A stretch of DNA of 64,000 nucleotides, from contig NZ_JACIEA010000001.1 in assembly GCF_014196595.1 (NCBI RefSeq), positions 1,420,546 to 1,484,545 of the forward strand. The letters run 5' to 3'. The DNA is from Sphingorhabdus rigui. Lineage in GTDB: Bacteria > Pseudomonadota > Alphaproteobacteria > Sphingomonadales > Sphingomonadaceae. Made by a program: the position numbers and the translations under genes. Below the pieces are notes generated by a model. It saw only the letters and a list, made by a program, of their open reading frames with translations, ran no database searches and was not told the origin of the DNA. Within the stretch, counting starts at the first letter, position 1, and the number at the start of each line of letters is the position of its first letter. Positions 14,472-25,116 of this stretch are shown here, in pieces.

Positions 14472-15626
14472 TCAGGCCTGAGCCGCCCATTCACGCAGCA
14501 TATGTTTGGCAATTTGAAGCTGCAGGATCTGCGTTGTGCCTTCATAAATCCGGTAAATGCGTGCGTCACGATAGAAACGTTCCGCATCATATTCTGCGAG
14601 ATAACCGGCACCACCGTAAATCTGAACCACGCGGTCAACCACGCGGCCGCACATTTCGGATGCAAACACCTTGGCCGCCGCGGCTTTGCGCAGCACATTT
14701 TCACCGGCATCGGCGCGGCGGGCCGCGTCATCCAACATGCATTCTGCGGCGTAAATCTCGATTTCACTGTCCGCCAGCATTTGTTGGATAAGCTGGAAAT
14801 TGGCAATCGGTTCGCCAAATGCCTTGCGCTCATTGGCGTAACGCAGCGCGCTGTCGAGCGCACGCCGCGCATAGCCCGTCGCCGCCGCACCGACCGACAT
14901 GCGTCCGTTGTCGAGGCTCTTCATAGCAAAGGCAAAGCCCTTGCCCTCTTCACCACCCAATATGGCGTCGGCAGGCAGCTTCACATCTTCCATGATGATA
15001 TCGGCGATATGGCTGCCGGACTGCCCCATTTTCTTGTCGGACTTACCAACGGTGATACCCGCCGTGTCCATCGGAACGATAAAGGCCGAGACATGCGCGT
15101 TTTTCGGCAAGGCTTCCTTGCTTGTCCGCGCCATGATCAACGCGACATTCGCGAATGGCGCATTGGTGATGTACCGTTTTGTACCGTTCAGCACCCAGCC
15201 ATTGCCTGACTTCACCGCTGTGGTTTGCATCGCCGCGGAGTCGGATCCGGACCCTGGTTCTGTCAGACCAAAGGACGCAATTTCGCCAGCCGCCAAACGC
15301 GGCAGCCATTCCGCCTTTTGCGCATCCGTCCCGCCATTTTTGAACGCGGAACACACCATCCCGACATTGATGGACGTGACCGAACGAAAGCATGGTGCCG
15401 CATAGCTGAATTCACGCATGGTGCGGATATATTGCTGAATATTCATTCCAGCGCCGCCATATTCCTCCGGAACCGTCAACCCGAACAATCCGAGGTCGCG
15501 CATTTCGGCCATGATCGCTTCAGGGATCATTTCCGTTTCGAGCACTTCCTTTTCCGCCGGAATTAACCTTTCACGAATATAGCGTCGCAGCTGTTCCGTG
15601 AATTGTTCGAAAATGTCGTTATCCAT
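14472..15626 (-). CDS. Acyl-CoA dehydrogenase, first gene of the acyl-CoA operon
   Basis: A 384-aa ACAD of the medium/short-chain type: SFGLTEPGSGSD (~125-136), WVLNGTKRYITNA, QIYGGAGYLAEYDAERFYRDARI and the catalytic RIYEGTTQI with Glu about 20 residues from the end. ATG 15626 (MDNDIF) follows GGAGAGGAA by a few bases and is preferred to an ATG 14 codons earlier. It heads a tightly packed leftward series (ACAD, CoA-transferase, thiolase, long ACAD, MaoC hydratase, ACAD), so the promoter should lie in the gap before cysD. Confidence 0.9.
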   Translation of the reverse strand: MDNDIFEQFTEQLRRYIRERLIPAEKEVLETEMIPEAIMAEMRDLGLFGLTVPEEYGGAGMNIQQYIRTMREFSYAAPCFRSVTSINVGMVCSAFKNGGTDAQKAEWLPRLAAGEIASFGLTEPGSGSDSAAMQTTAVKSGNGWVLNGTKRYITNAPFANVALIMARTSKEALPKNAHVSAFIVPMDTAGITVGKSDKKMGQSGSHIADIIMEDVKLPADAILGGEEGKGFAFAMKSLDNGRMSVGAAATGYARRALDSALRYANERKAFGEPIANFQLIQQMLADSEIEIYAAECMLDDAARRADAGENVLRKAAAAKVFASEMCGRVVDRVVQIYGGAGYLAEYDAERFYRDARIYRIYEGTTQILQLQIAKHMLREWAAQA

Positions 15627-15988
15627 TATGTTCCTCTCCGCTCCCATGCAAAATTTGCGCTTCGTCATGGATTACTGTTAGTTTTTGAAATTCAAAAGTA
15701 CCCGTTCGACAAAACCGTGACATTGCGTTCAACGCTTGTCGACTGAAATGCGGCTTTTTCATCCCTTTGATGTATAAAAATCCGCTGAGAACGCAGCTTC
15801 GCCGTGGCGCGCCAGCCAATAATCGTCGGTAAGCTGCGCACAATCGGAACATCACAATCTGCGCATAGGAAAAGCTCTTGTGACTTGCTAAATATATCTT
15901 GAAACAGAGATAATCGAGCGTGCAAGAATGTCTTGTTTGCGCGCGGCGTCCAGTTCTGACAGTAGCGTCTGCAGGAAGTGACCAGACT
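15627..15988. other. Divergent intergenic region between the acyl-CoA operon and cysD
   Basis: About 360 bases without a credible gene, holding the promoters for the leftward acyl-CoA operon and the rightward cys operon. The stretch around 15890-15915 (TAAATATATCTTGAAACAG) is the most A/T-rich. I see no clear riboswitch, palindromic operator or terminator hairpin. AGGAAG at 15973-15978 is the ribosome binding site for cysD. Confidence 0.5.
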
Positions 15989-16891
15989 ATGACGAAAACG
16001 CTGACCCATCTTGAGCGCCTTGAGGCTGAGGCGATCCACATCATGCGCGAGGTTGTGGCCGAAGCGGAAAAGCCCGTCATGCTGTATAGCGTCGGAAAAG
16101 ACAGCGCCGTTATGCTGCATCTGGCGCGCAAGGCATTCTACCCCTCGCCGCCGCCATTCCCATTGCTGCATGTCGACACGACGTGGAAGTTCAAAGACAT
16201 GTATGCGCTGCGCGAAAAGGCCGCGCGCGATGCGGGCATGGAGTTAATCGTTCACCAAAATCCCGAAGCGATTGCGCGCGGGATCAATCCATTCGATCAT
16301 GGATCGCTGCACACCGATATGTGGAAGACAGAGGGCCTGAAGCAAGCGCTCGACACATATGGTTTTGATGTCGCATTCGGTGGTGCGCGCCGCGATGAAG
16401 AGAAAAGCCGTGCCAAGGAGCGTATCTTTTCATTCCGGACAGCGACGCATGGTTGGGACCCCAAGAACCAGCGCCCGGAACTCTGGAATCTGTACAATGC
16501 CCGCAAGGCGAAGTCCGAAAGCATCCGGGTATTTCCCATCTCAAACTGGACGGAGCTGGACATCTGGCAATATATCCATCTCGAAAATATCGAGATTGTA
16601 CCGCTTTATTTCAGCGCGCCGCGTCCCACGGTAACACGCGATGGCATGCTGTTGATGGTTGATGACGAACGCTTTCCATTGCAGGATGACGAAGTGCCCG
16701 TGGAACGGTCCATCCGGTTCCGAACGCTGGGCTGCTACCCGCTGACGGGTGCGGTCGAAAGCACGGCATCCACATTGCCCGAAGTCATTCAAGAAATGTT
16801 GCTGACCACCACCTCCGAACGCCAAGGTCGGGCGATTGACCATGATCAGGCCGCAAGCATGGAAAAGAAGAAGCAGGAAGGATATTTCTAA
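15989..16891 (+). CDS. cysD: Sulfate adenylyltransferase subunit 2
   Basis: A 300-aa PP-loop ATP pyrophosphatase, the small catalytic subunit of ATP sulfurylase that makes APS from sulfate and ATP. The nucleotide motif SVGKDS lies at residues 34-39, followed by [16 protein letters not shown], and the C-terminus is the usual [11 protein letters not shown] 15989 is chosen over an in-frame start at 15920 because it has AGGAAG at proper distance and gives the family length. The stop TAA shares its last base with the start of cysNC, so both are translated from one transcript. Confidence 0.96.
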   Translation: MTKTLTHLERLEAEAIHIMREVVAEAEKPVMLYSVGKDSAVMLHLARKAFYPSPPPFPLLHVDTTWKFKDMYALREKAARDAGMELIVHQNPEAIARGINPFDHGSLHTDMWKTEGLKQALDTYGFDVAFGGARRDEEKSRAKERIFSFRTATHGWDPKNQRPELWNLYNARKAKSESIRVFPISNWTELDIWQYIHLENIEIVPLYFSAPRPTVTRDGMLLMVDDERFPLQDDEVPVERSIRFRTLGCYPLTGAVESTASTLPEVIQEMLLTTTSERQGRAIDHDQAASMEKKKQEGYF

Positions 16892-18813
16892 TGACTGCTT
16901 CCTTAGACAACCCGGTCATTTATAAAGCCGATGAACTGATTGCGTCGGATATTGATGCCTATTTGGATGTGCATCAACATAAATCGCTGCTGCGCTTTAT
17001 CACCTGCGGTTCGGTTGACGATGGCAAGTCCACACTTATCGGTCGGCTGCTGTACGATTCAAAAATGATCTTTGAAGATCAACTAGCGACGCTTGAGTCC
17101 GATTCCAAGCGCATGGGCACCCAAGGTCAGGACATTGACTTTGCGCTGCTCGTGGATGGGCTGGCCGCCGAACGCGAACAGGGCATCACGATTGACGTCG
17201 CCTATCGCTTCTTCGCCACAGAGAAACGCAAATTCATCGTCGCCGATTGCCCGGGGCATGAACAATTTACCCGCAATATGGTCACTGGAGCATCGACGGC
17301 GGACCTCGCGGTTATCCTCATTGATGCGCGCAAGGGCGTCCTCGTGCAGACACGCCGGCATAGCTATCTTGCGAAGCTGCTGGGTATTCGTAATATCGTG
17401 CTCGCGGTGAACAAGATGGACCTGATCGACTATGATCAGGCAAAATATGACGCCATCGTTGCCGAATATACCGAATTTGCCGCCAGTATCGGCATCAGCG
17501 ATTTCACGCCGATGCCCATTTCGGGTTTCAAGGGCGACAACATCACGGAAATCTCGCCAAATACCCCTTGGTACAATGGCCTACCGCTAATGGCCCATCT
17601 GGAAACCGTTGCACTCGATAATGATGCTGATCAGGCCAAGCCTCTGCGCATGGCTGTCCAATGGGTCAATCGGCCAAATCTCGATTTCCGCGGCTTTTCC
17701 GGCCAAATTGCGACAGGGACGGTCCATCCGGGCGACGCCATTCGTGTTTTGCCATCGGGCAAGACAACCACCATCAAAAAAATCGTAACACTTGATGGCG
17801 AGCTTCAGGAAGCCGTGGCCGGCCAATCGGTCACCTTATGCTTTAATGACGAAATCGATTGTTCGCGCGGTGATGTTATCGCCGCTGCTGACAATCCGCC
17901 AGAGGTAGCCGACCAGTTCGAAAGCACTATTGTGTGGATGGCGGATGACGCGCTTGTCCCTGGCCGTTCTTATTGGTTGAAACTTGGCACGCAGATGGTT
18001 TCTGCGACTGTGCAAGCGCCGAAATATACCGTCAACGTGAACAGCATGGAGCATATGGCGGCCAAAACGCTGGAGCTTAACGCGATCGGCGTTGCGGAAA
18101 TTTCGACCGACAAGCCCATTGTGTTCGCGCCTTATGCGGAAAACCACGCACTCGGCGGCTTCATCCTGATCGACAAGATAAGCAACGCGACCGTTGCTGC
18201 TGGAATGTTGCACTTTTCGCTGCGCCGCGCACAAAATGTCCATTGGCAGGCGACCGACATTGGTCGTGACGCGCACGCCATGTTGAAGAACCAAAAGCCG
18301 AGGATTTTGTGGTTCACCGGCCTGTCGGGTTCTGGAAAATCGACCATCGCTAACGAGGTGGAAAAGGCGCTTCACCTAATGAACCGGCACACATTCCTGC
18401 TTGACGGTGACAATGTCCGGCACGGTTTGAACAAGGATTTGGGCTTCACGGAAACCGACCGGATCGAGAATATCCGCCGCGTCGGCGAAGTCGCCAAATT
18501 GATGGCGGATGCGGGGCTGATTGTCCTGACCGCGTTCATTTCACCATTCCGCGCCGAACGCGACATGGTGCGGGCGATGTTACCCGAGGGCGAATTTGTC
18601 GAAATCTTCGTTGATACGCCATTGGAGGTCGCCGAAGCGCGCGATGTGAAGGGCTTGTATAAAAAGGCGCGCGCCGGCCAACTTAAAAACTTCACCGGTA
18701 TCGACAGCCCCTATGAACCGCCCGAACATCCCGACATTCGCGTGAACACCGTCGAGATGAGCCCGGCCGAGGCAGCCGAATATATCGTGCGCCAGTTGAT
18801 GCCGCTCAAATGA
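16891..18813 (+). CDS. cysNC: Bifunctional sulfate adenylyltransferase subunit 1 / adenylylsulfate kinase
   Basis: A 640-aa fusion. The N-terminal EF-Tu-like GTPase half shows GSVDDGKST (40-48), DCPGHEQF and NKMDL, and drives ATP sulfurylase with CysD. The C-terminal APS kinase half starts near residue 465 with the Walker [10 protein letters not shown] (~477-485), NVRHGLN and FISPFRAER, and phosphorylates APS to PAPS. Fused CysN-CysC is common in alphaproteobacteria and actinobacteria. It overlaps cysD by one base and cysQ by four (ATGA), giving a compact sulfate-activation operon. Confidence 0.96.
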   Translation: MTASLDNPVIYKADELIASDIDAYLDVHQHKSLLRFITCGSVDDGKSTLIGRLLYDSKMIFEDQLATLESDSKRMGTQGQDIDFALLVDGLAAEREQGITIDVAYRFFATEKRKFIVADCPGHEQFTRNMVTGASTADLAVILIDARKGVLVQTRRHSYLAKLLGIRNIVLAVNKMDLIDYDQAKYDAIVAEYTEFAASIGISDFTPMPISGFKGDNITEISPNTPWYNGLPLMAHLETVALDNDADQAKPLRMAVQWVNRPNLDFRGFSGQIATGTVHPGDAIRVLPSGKTTTIKKIVTLDGELQEAVAGQSVTLCFNDEIDCSRGDVIAAADNPPEVADQFESTIVWMADDALVPGRSYWLKLGTQMVSATVQAPKYTVNVNSMEHMAAKTLELNAIGVAEISTDKPIVFAPYAENHALGGFILIDKISNATVAAGMLHFSLRRAQNVHWQATDIGRDAHAMLKNQKPRILWFTGLSGSGKSTIANEVEKALHLMNRHTFLLDGDNVRHGLNKDLGFTETDRIENIRRVGEVAKLMADAGLIVLTAFISPFRAERDMVRAMLPEGEFVEIFVDTPLEVAEARDVKGLYKKARAGQLKNFTGIDSPYEPPEHPDIRVNTVEMSPAEAAEYIVRQLMPLK

Positions 18814-19562
18814 CGATCATCGCTGACGATACAGAGCTTGCCGCATATTTGGCAAAGGCCGCAGGCGCGCTGGTTCTCGAAATGCGTGATACCAGTGGGT
18901 TGGTCGCGAAGGAATTGGGCAACGCGGGCGATCAAACCGCCAACCAGTTCCTGATCCGTGCGCTTGCCGAACAACGCCCTGATGACGGTCTTTTGTCGGA
19001 AGAAAGCAAAGACACCGACGCCCGCCTTTCAAAATCGCGCGTGTGGATTATCGATCCAGTCGATGGAACACGCGAATATAGCGAAGGCCGGTCCGATTGG
19101 GCGGTCCATGTCGCGCTGGCCATCGACGGTGCGCCCGTCATTGGCGCCGTTGCGCTTCCGGCTTTGGATTTGGTTCTGCGCACGGATCAGCCAGCCATCA
19201 TCCCCCCTGCCCCTGTAAAACTCCGCATGGTGGTCAGCCGGACGCGCCCGGCACCCGAGGCTGTCGCCGTGGCCGAAGCATTGGGCGCTGAGCTCATCCC
19301 CATGGGGTCTGCGGGGGCCAAAGCGATGGCCGTGGTCCGCGGCGAGGCCGATATCTATCTGCACACCGGCGGGCAATATGAATGGGATAGCTGCGCACCC
19401 GTTGCGGTCGCGGCTGCCTATGGCTTGCACGTTAGCCGCGTTGACGGCAGTCCGTTGGTCTATAACCAGCGTGATGTGTACATGCCCGACCTGCTCATTT
19501 GCCGCAAAGAACATGCTGCGCACGTGTTGGCACTGGTGCAGTTATCAGCGGAAAAGAACTGA
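18810..19562 (+). CDS. cysQ: 3'(2'),5'-bisphosphate nucleotidase CysQ
   Basis: A 250-aa inositol-monophosphatase-fold phosphatase that removes the 3'-phosphate from PAP (or PAPS), recycling the by-product of sulfate assimilation and controlling PAPS level. The metal-binding motifs are LSEES (~62-66), DPVDGT (82-87) and [12 protein letters not shown] (192-203). It is the third gene of the operon and overlaps cysNC by 4 bp. The following S41 protease gene is convergent and ends 37 bp away. Confidence 0.93.
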   Translation: MTIIADDTELAAYLAKAAGALVLEMRDTSGLVAKELGNAGDQTANQFLIRALAEQRPDDGLLSEESKDTDARLSKSRVWIIDPVDGTREYSEGRSDWAVHVALAIDGAPVIGAVALPALDLVLRTDQPAIIPPAPVKLRMVVSRTRPAPEAVAVAEALGAELIPMGSAGAKAMAVVRGEADIYLHTGGQYEWDSCAPVAVAAAYGLHVSRVDGSPLVYNQRDVYMPDLLICRKEHAAHVLALVQLSAEKN

Positions 19563-19599
19563 CCCGGCGCGCTGACGTCTTTATTGCCGTTCGGAATCT

Positions 19600-21036
19600 T
19601 CAAAACAAACCTGGCACGTCGCGTTGGGCGGCGCGCGCATCTACTGGCGCAGGAAGGACCCGGCGTTCGGTGCGCGTGGAGACGCCTTGCGCGGTTTGGG
19701 CAACGACCACCGGCGTGCAACTGCGGCCAGCAATAAAGTCCAACGCTGTGCGCAATGATGCCTCAAGCGGATCGCCCAAGGGCCGGCTAATGTCGTCCGC
19801 TGCTGCGCATGTCGCGCGCATTGTGCCCGCCAGTCCCGAATAATAGTCGCCCTGTCCGGCTGCATTTTCTTTGGCAAAGGCAACAACGCGAATTCGGTCA
19901 TCGCATGCGGACTGGTCCAGCGCGATTTGTCCGACGGGTTTGCCATAGCTGTTGCTGCCAATCAGTGCGGCATTCACGCCCAAATAGGGCCCAAAACTGT
20001 TCATCACCAACTCGCTGGCCGAAGCGGTGGCACCGGTTGCGATAAAGGCAATTTTAATGGGCGAAACCGACTGGGTTTGTGGCGCAAAGCGACGGGTTTC
20101 GTTGTTGGATGATTTTGACGCGCGAAAACGCGTGACCGTAAAGATGTCGCTGGGCAAGCGGTTGCCAGCCATCAGGTCGCCCATCAATTCAGCCGTCGAA
20201 ACCAGCCCGCCGCCATTGTACCGGAAATCGATAACAAAATTGGTGATCCCCTGAGCCCGGAAATCGGCAAACGCGGTTCGCAACTGATTATCTGCCGTGG
20301 AAATAAACGTGCGCATATTGATGTAGCCAACGCGCTGACCACCATTGTCGATCACTTTCACGCCATAGCGCGGCGACAATGGCGCGATATTATAGTCGGC
20401 CTTCGCCACCGTCACATTCCGCGTGCCGCCGGCGTCGGTAATGCGCAATACCCGGCTTGTACCAGCCGTGCTTGGTCCCAGCGCGCTCGTGATCCCGCTT
20501 GTACCCTGCGCGGTGATGATATCAGCGACGGGCGTAAGATTTGCGGCATCGGTTCCAATCGCCAGAACTTCGGTTCCGCGATCAATGCCCGCAGCAAGCG
20601 CGGGTGCACCTTCAAACGCTTCAATAACGAAAACGCGGTTGCCCTGAAACGCGAAACGTACGCCAAGACCGGCAGTCGAACCCGATGCGTAATAGGCATT
20701 CTCTTCCTGAATGGACGTCACATAGGTAAAGTACCGATCACGTCCCTGCGCACGCGCATTGGCGGTGAGCGCATCAATATAGGATTGCACAGACGTATAA
20801 GGTGCCGTCGCTAATGACCCCGGAAGGGTTTCTGGAAACAAATACCATTCATTCAAAACCGAAAAGGCAAAATCTTGCCGGCTGCTCAGACTGCACGCCG
20901 ATGATGTGGGCGGTGACGTGGGGGGCGTCGGCGGAACTGTGACGGTTCCACCGCCGGAACTGCTACCGCCGCCACCGCATGCCGTTAGGGCCGCCGCCAA
21001 GATGACAATGACGTTCTTCAACGCGCCGTTTTTCAT
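19600..21036 (-). CDS. Lipoprotein S41-family peptidase (C-terminal processing protease-like)
   Basis: A 478-aa protein with a lipoprotein signal peptide ending in LTAC (lipidated Cys20) and then a Gly/Ser and Pro/Thr-rich tether (to ~residue 46), so it should be anchored to a periplasmic membrane face. A PDZ-like segment (~115-200, VFVIEAFEGAPALAAGIDRG) precedes the S41 protease core with FRYNGGG, the probable nucleophile Ser in TASASELVMNSF (~340) and the Lys in NSYGKPVGQ. Such enzymes cut tails of periplasmic or outer membrane proteins. The gene is alone, convergent with cysQ. Confidence 0.88.
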   Translation of the reverse strand: MKNGALKNVIVILAAALTACGGGGSSSGGGTVTVPPTPPTSPPTSSACSLSSRQDFAFSVLNEWYLFPETLPGSLATAPYTSVQSYIDALTANARAQGRDRYFTYVTSIQEENAYYASGSTAGLGVRFAFQGNRVFVIEAFEGAPALAAGIDRGTEVLAIGTDAANLTPVADIITAQGTSGITSALGPSTAGTSRVLRITDAGGTRNVTVAKADYNIAPLSPRYGVKVIDNGGQRVGYINMRTFISTADNQLRTAFADFRAQGITNFVIDFRYNGGGLVSTAELMGDLMAGNRLPSDIFTVTRFRASKSSNNETRRFAPQTQSVSPIKIAFIATGATASASELVMNSFGPYLGVNAALIGSNSYGKPVGQIALDQSACDDRIRVVAFAKENAAGQGDYYSGLAGTMRATCAAADDISRPLGDPLEASLRTALDFIAGRSCTPVVVAQTAQGVSTRTERRVLPAPVDARAAQRDVPGLF

Positions 21037-21259
21037 GCCAGTCTATCTCCCCCTCAGGTCGGTTTATGCAGTAACAGGTGCACGGGAAGGCGGCCGTCGG
21101 CAAGGTGGATTTCGCATAATAACGCAACTTCATGTAAAATTTTCAAACGTCATTCTTGGTCGGCCTATTCATTGGGCCAAGAGATAATTTGGGTCGCTTG
21201 CCTTGTCTAATTCGTCACGCCCCTCATATTGAAGTCTTACTTCATCGAGACCCTCACCC

Positions 21260-22582
21260 ATGCCACCTGAAGAATTTCGGTCCAAAGGACTGCGTGTACC
21301 CAGCGGGCGGCTTTCGCGTATCGCCCGTTTTGGCAATATGGCGACGGGCATTGCGGGAAGCATGTTGCTTGATGGTGCCAAGCAGTTTGCATCTGGACGG
21401 CGGCCGACGGTGGCCGATTTGCTTCTGACACCAGCAAACGCATTAAAGGTTACCCTGCAACTGGGACAAATGCGCGGCGCGGCGATGAAATTGGGGCAGC
21501 TTGTGTCCATGGACACCGGCGATTTCCTTCCGCCCGAGCTTGCGGATATATTCGCGCGACTACGTGCGGATGCGCAGCATATGCCGCCAGCCCAGTTGAA
21601 CGCGGTGCTCGCAGGGCATTGGGGCAGGAATTGGCGCGAACAATTCATTCGCTTTGACGACCGCCCCATTGCGGCAGCCTCCATCGGGCAAGTCCACCGC
21701 GCGCTGACCCTCGACAATGAAGATGTCGCAATCAAGATCCAATATCCCGGCGTCCGGCGCAGCATTGATAGCGATGTCGATAATGTCGCTACGCTGTTGA
21801 AACTGTCGCACCTCTTGCCGAGCACACTCGACATCGCGCCATTGCTGGTCGAGGCAAAGCGCCAGTTGCATGAGGAAGCCGATTATGTGCGCGAGGGCGA
21901 CTATCTGGCACAGTTCGGGGCGCTTTTGGCTGATAACGCGGCGTACACCGTTCCGGCGCTGCATCCGGCCTTAAGCGGCAAAAACGTGCTGGTCATGTCG
22001 TACATTGAAAGTGTCGCAATAGAATCGACAGTGACTGCGCCGCAGGAAGAACGCGATCGGATCATGACGTTGCTGATTGAACTAGTCTTGCGCGAACTGT
22101 TTGAATTCAATCTCATGCAAACCGACCCAAATTTCGCCAACTATCGTTACGACCCGGCAACTGGGAAAGTCGTGCTTCTCGATTTCGGGGCAAGCCGCCC
22201 ATTACCGAAAACGGTCGTCGACCAATATCGCCATCTGCTTCAGATGGGATTGGCCGGTGACCATGATGGCGTTTTGGCGGCGGTCATCGATATGGGCTTT
22301 ATGAACGCCCAGACGGCAAAGTTGAATAGCCGCGAGATCAGGAACATTGTCGCGACGGCAATCAACATGGTGCAGCAGCAAGGCCCGTTCGATTTCGGCC
22401 AAACAGGGTTCGTGGGCGACATGCGCGACGAAGGCATGAATATAGCCGCCGACCGCCGCAACTGGCACATCCCGCCGTCCGAAATGCTATTTGTGCAACG
22501 CAAGTTAGGCGGCGTGTTTTTGCTGGCAAGCCGGTTAAAGGCCCGTGTTGATGTGCGCAGCATGTTGGATAGTTATGTGTAA
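21260..22582 (+). CDS. ABC1/UbiB-family atypical kinase, COQ8-like
   Basis: A 440-aa protein-kinase-like (ABC1/ADCK) protein. The family KxGQ motif is present as KLGQ (77-80) followed by DTGDFLPPELADIFARLR. Further motifs are AAASIGQVHRA, the ATP-lysine motif VAIKIQYPGV, EADYVRE, QTDPNFANY (287-295) and DFG (308-310). The QTDPNxxN motif is that of mitochondrial COQ8/ADCK3, whereas most bacterial UbiB proteins have HxDxHPGN. It likely supports ubiquinone biosynthesis as an ATPase acting on lipid intermediates. No ubi genes adjoin. No C-terminal membrane helices are evident, unlike gammaproteobacterial UbiB. Confidence 0.9.
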   Translation: MPPEEFRSKGLRVPSGRLSRIARFGNMATGIAGSMLLDGAKQFASGRRPTVADLLLTPANALKVTLQLGQMRGAAMKLGQLVSMDTGDFLPPELADIFARLRADAQHMPPAQLNAVLAGHWGRNWREQFIRFDDRPIAAASIGQVHRALTLDNEDVAIKIQYPGVRRSIDSDVDNVATLLKLSHLLPSTLDIAPLLVEAKRQLHEEADYVREGDYLAQFGALLADNAAYTVPALHPALSGKNVLVMSYIESVAIESTVTAPQEERDRIMTLLIELVLRELFEFNLMQTDPNFANYRYDPATGKVVLLDFGASRPLPKTVVDQYRHLLQMGLAGDHDGVLAAVIDMGFMNAQTAKLNSREIRNIVATAINMVQQQGPFDFGQTGFVGDMRDEGMNIAADRRNWHIPPSEMLFVQRKLGGVFLLASRLKARVDVRSMLDSYV

Positions 22583-22730
22583 TACATCCCGGATACACTG
22601 CACCGCGACCCCACATATCGAATTATCGGAAAAAACGATTAGTCATTGCAAAAACGGTTGCTGGACTAAATAACAGAATTCGTGTTGGGGAGCGTCAGAA
22701 TTTCAAAAACCACCATCGAAAGGATTTCAC

Positions 22731-23294
22731 ATGGGTATCATCGGTTCAAGCATTAAGCCGTTCACAACGCAGTCGTACAAGGCTGGCAAGTTCGTTGAAG
22801 TTTCCGACGCCGACGTAAAGGGCAAGTGGGGCGTATTCTTCTTTTACCCAGCTGACTGGACATTTGTATGCCCAACCGAGCTGGAAGACCTTGCTGACCA
22901 ATATGCGGACCTGCAAGCCATGGGCGTTGAAGTATTCGCAGTGTCGACCGACACGCATTTCAGCCACAAGTCATGGCATGACAGCTCGCCAGCGATCAGC
23001 AAGATCAACTACCACATGCTTGGCGACCAGAACCACGTCATCAGCAACAATTTCGGCGTATTGCGCGAAGGCCAAGGCCTTGCTGACCGTGCGACCTTCG
23101 TAGTTGACCCAGACGGCGTCATCCAGGTCATGGAAATCACCTGTGAAGGCGTTGGCCGCAACGCGGTTGAACTCGTCCGCAAGATCAAGGCTGCGATCTA
23201 TGTGCGCGAGCACCCCGGTCAGGTTTGCCCTGCGAAGTGGGAAGAAGGCGGCGAAACGCTTGCACCTTCGATCGACCTCGTCGGCAAGATCTAA
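22731..23294 (+). CDS. ahpC: Alkyl hydroperoxide reductase subunit C (2-Cys peroxiredoxin)
   Basis: A 187-aa typical 2-Cys peroxiredoxin that reduces H2O2, organic peroxides and peroxynitrite. The peroxidatic Cys47 is in [13 protein letters not shown] and the resolving Cys166 in [15 protein letters not shown] lies 6 nt before ATG 22731. ahpF follows after 112 bp, with a hairpin between. The ~150-bp upstream gap probably carries an oxidative-stress-controlled promoter, but I could not identify an OxyR site with confidence. Confidence 0.97.
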   Translation: MGIIGSSIKPFTTQSYKAGKFVEVSDADVKGKWGVFFFYPADWTFVCPTELEDLADQYADLQAMGVEVFAVSTDTHFSHKSWHDSSPAISKINYHMLGDQNHVISNNFGVLREGQGLADRATFVVDPDGVIQVMEITCEGVGRNAVELVRKIKAAIYVREHPGQVCPAKWEEGGETLAPSIDLVGKI

Positions 23295-23303
23295 TATATA
23301 TTC

Positions 23304-23331
23304 GGGTGTCGCGTTCTTTAGCGCGGCACCC
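23304..23331 (+). terminator. Hairpin between ahpC and ahpF
   Basis: A 10-bp stem (GGGTGTCGCG paired with CGCGGCACCC, one G-T pair) around an 8-nt loop lies 9 bp after the ahpC stop. It is followed by a run of nine C rather than a T-tract, so it may be a partial terminator or an mRNA-stabilising structure that lets ahpC exceed ahpF expression. Confidence 0.5.
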
Positions 23332-23406
23332 ACCCCCCCCCAATATTTGACCAATTTAGCCGCCATCCGTTGCGGCGTGAACGTGCTTGCGTGAAAGAGA
23401 CCCAAG

Positions 23407-24957
23407 ATGCTTGATGCTGCTACCACTGCCCAGTTGAAAACGTATCTGGCAAACCTGCGCACCCCTGTTGAGCTCGTCGCGACCCTCGACGATAGCCCTA
23501 AATCTGGGGAAATGCGCGCTTTGGTTGAAACCGTCGTCGAACAATCGCCCCTGCTGACCGCGCGTTTTGATGGGCATGCGGATCGCGTGCCTTCATTCGC
23601 TATCCGCCGCGCTGACGGCACTGCTGAAACGCATTTTGCAGGCCTGCCATTGGGGCATGAATTCACATCGTTGGTCCTCGCGCTTCTGCACATGGGCGGC
23701 CACCCGCCCAAGGAAGAAGCCGAGTTACTCGATTCCGTGAAGGCGCTTGAAGGCGACTTCCACTTCGAAACATTCTTTTCGCTGTCGTGCCAGAATTGCC
23801 CTGACGTCATTCAGGCCATCAACATCATGGCCGCGCTCAATCCAGGCGTCAGCCATGTGGCAATCGATGGCGCCATGTTCCGCGACGAAGTTGAAACCCG
23901 CAAGGTCATGGCCGTCCCTGCCATTTACCTGAATGGTGAACCCTTTGGCCAAGGCCGGATGGACCTCGCGCAGATCATGGCCAAGTTAGACACAGGTACC
24001 GTTGCCCGCGCTGCGGAAAAGATCGCAGCCAAGGAACCGTTTGAAGTCTTGGTCGTCGGCGGCGGTCCAGCCGGTGCGGCGGCAGCCATTTATGCGGCGC
24101 GCAAGGGTATCCGCACCGGCGTTGTTGCGGAACGATTTGGTGGTCAGGTGCTCGATACGATGGGCATTGAGAACTTCATTTCGATCCAGCACACCGAAGG
24201 GCCAAAACTGGCGGCGCAATTGGAACAGCATGTCCGCGAATATGACGTCGACATCATGAACCTTCAGGCCGCGACGGAGCTCATCCCCGCTGCCGAAGGC
24301 GGCTTGCATGAAGTGAAGCTCGCGAGCGGTGCAACGTTAAAGGCACGGACGATCATATTGTCGACAGGTGCCCGTTGGCGGCAAATGGGCGTTCCCGGTG
24401 AAGAAGAATATCGCAACAAGGGCGTGGCATATTGTCCGCATTGCGATGGTCCGTTGTACAAGGGCAAGCGCACCGCCGTCATTGGTGGTGGTAACTCCGG
24501 CGTTGAAGCGGCCATCGACCTTGCAGGCATTGTCTCCCACGTGACGCTCGTCGAATTTGACTCGCAACTGCGCGCGGATGCAGTGCTGCAAAACAAACTG
24601 CGCAGCCTGCCCAATGTCGACATCATCACGTCGGCATTGAGCACGGAAGTGTTAGGCGACGGCGAAAAGGTTGAGGCATTGGTCTATACCGACCGCCTGA
24701 CCGGCGCGTCCCATCGCATCGATCTTGAAGGCATCTTCGTGCAAATCGGGCTGGTTCCGAACACCGAGTGGTTAAAAGGACCGCTGCAGCTTTCGCCGCG
24801 CGGGGAAATCGAAGTCGATGCGCATAACGCGACGAATATCCCCGGCGTTTTCGCTGCTGGCGACGTTACGACCGTCCCGTACAAGCAAATTATCGTCGCG
24901 ATGGGCGAAGGTACAAAGGCAGGCCTGTCTGCGTTCGATCACATCATCCGGCATTAA
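23407..24957 (+). CDS. ahpF: Alkyl hydroperoxide reductase subunit F
   Basis: A 516-aa flavoprotein disulfide reductase that passes electrons from NAD(P)H to AhpC. The N-terminal thioredoxin-fold domain has the CQNC redox pair (Cys128/Cys131). The FAD-binding [17 protein letters not shown] follows near residue 217, then the thioredoxin-reductase-like centre CPHC (343-346) and an NAD(P)H-binding [14 protein letters not shown]. Domain order and length match the family. Directly downstream of ahpC. Confidence 0.97.
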   Translation: MLDAATTAQLKTYLANLRTPVELVATLDDSPKSGEMRALVETVVEQSPLLTARFDGHADRVPSFAIRRADGTAETHFAGLPLGHEFTSLVLALLHMGGHPPKEEAELLDSVKALEGDFHFETFFSLSCQNCPDVIQAINIMAALNPGVSHVAIDGAMFRDEVETRKVMAVPAIYLNGEPFGQGRMDLAQIMAKLDTGTVARAAEKIAAKEPFEVLVVGGGPAGAAAAIYAARKGIRTGVVAERFGGQVLDTMGIENFISIQHTEGPKLAAQLEQHVREYDVDIMNLQAATELIPAAEGGLHEVKLASGATLKARTIILSTGARWRQMGVPGEEEYRNKGVAYCPHCDGPLYKGKRTAVIGGGNSGVEAAIDLAGIVSHVTLVEFDSQLRADAVLQNKLRSLPNVDIITSALSTEVLGDGEKVEALVYTDRLTGASHRIDLEGIFVQIGLVPNTEWLKGPLQLSPRGEIEVDAHNATNIPGVFAAGDVTTVPYKQIIVAMGEGTKAGLSAFDHIIRH

Positions 24958-24960
24958 TAG

Positions 24961-25010
24961 TCCTGCCGCAGCGGGCCGGGAACGGGCGTTCTCGGTTCGC
25001 TGCGGCAGGA
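24961..25010 (+). terminator. Strong hairpin after ahpF
   Basis: A perfect 13-bp inverted repeat (TCCTGCCGCAGCG / CGCTGCGGCAGGA) with a 24-nt loop begins 3 bp after the ahpF stop. The following TAATGTTTCG has only a short T run, so it is probably a weak rho-independent or rho-assisted terminator closing the ahpCF unit. Confidence 0.6.
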
Positions 25011-25116
25011 TAATGTTTCGCCTTTAGAAGTGCTTTCGTCGAAATCTGCTGTTAATAACGGTTAAGTTCCGCCAACACGCGAACTTCGATATCCATCTCC
25101 CCTCACCGGTGAAAAA

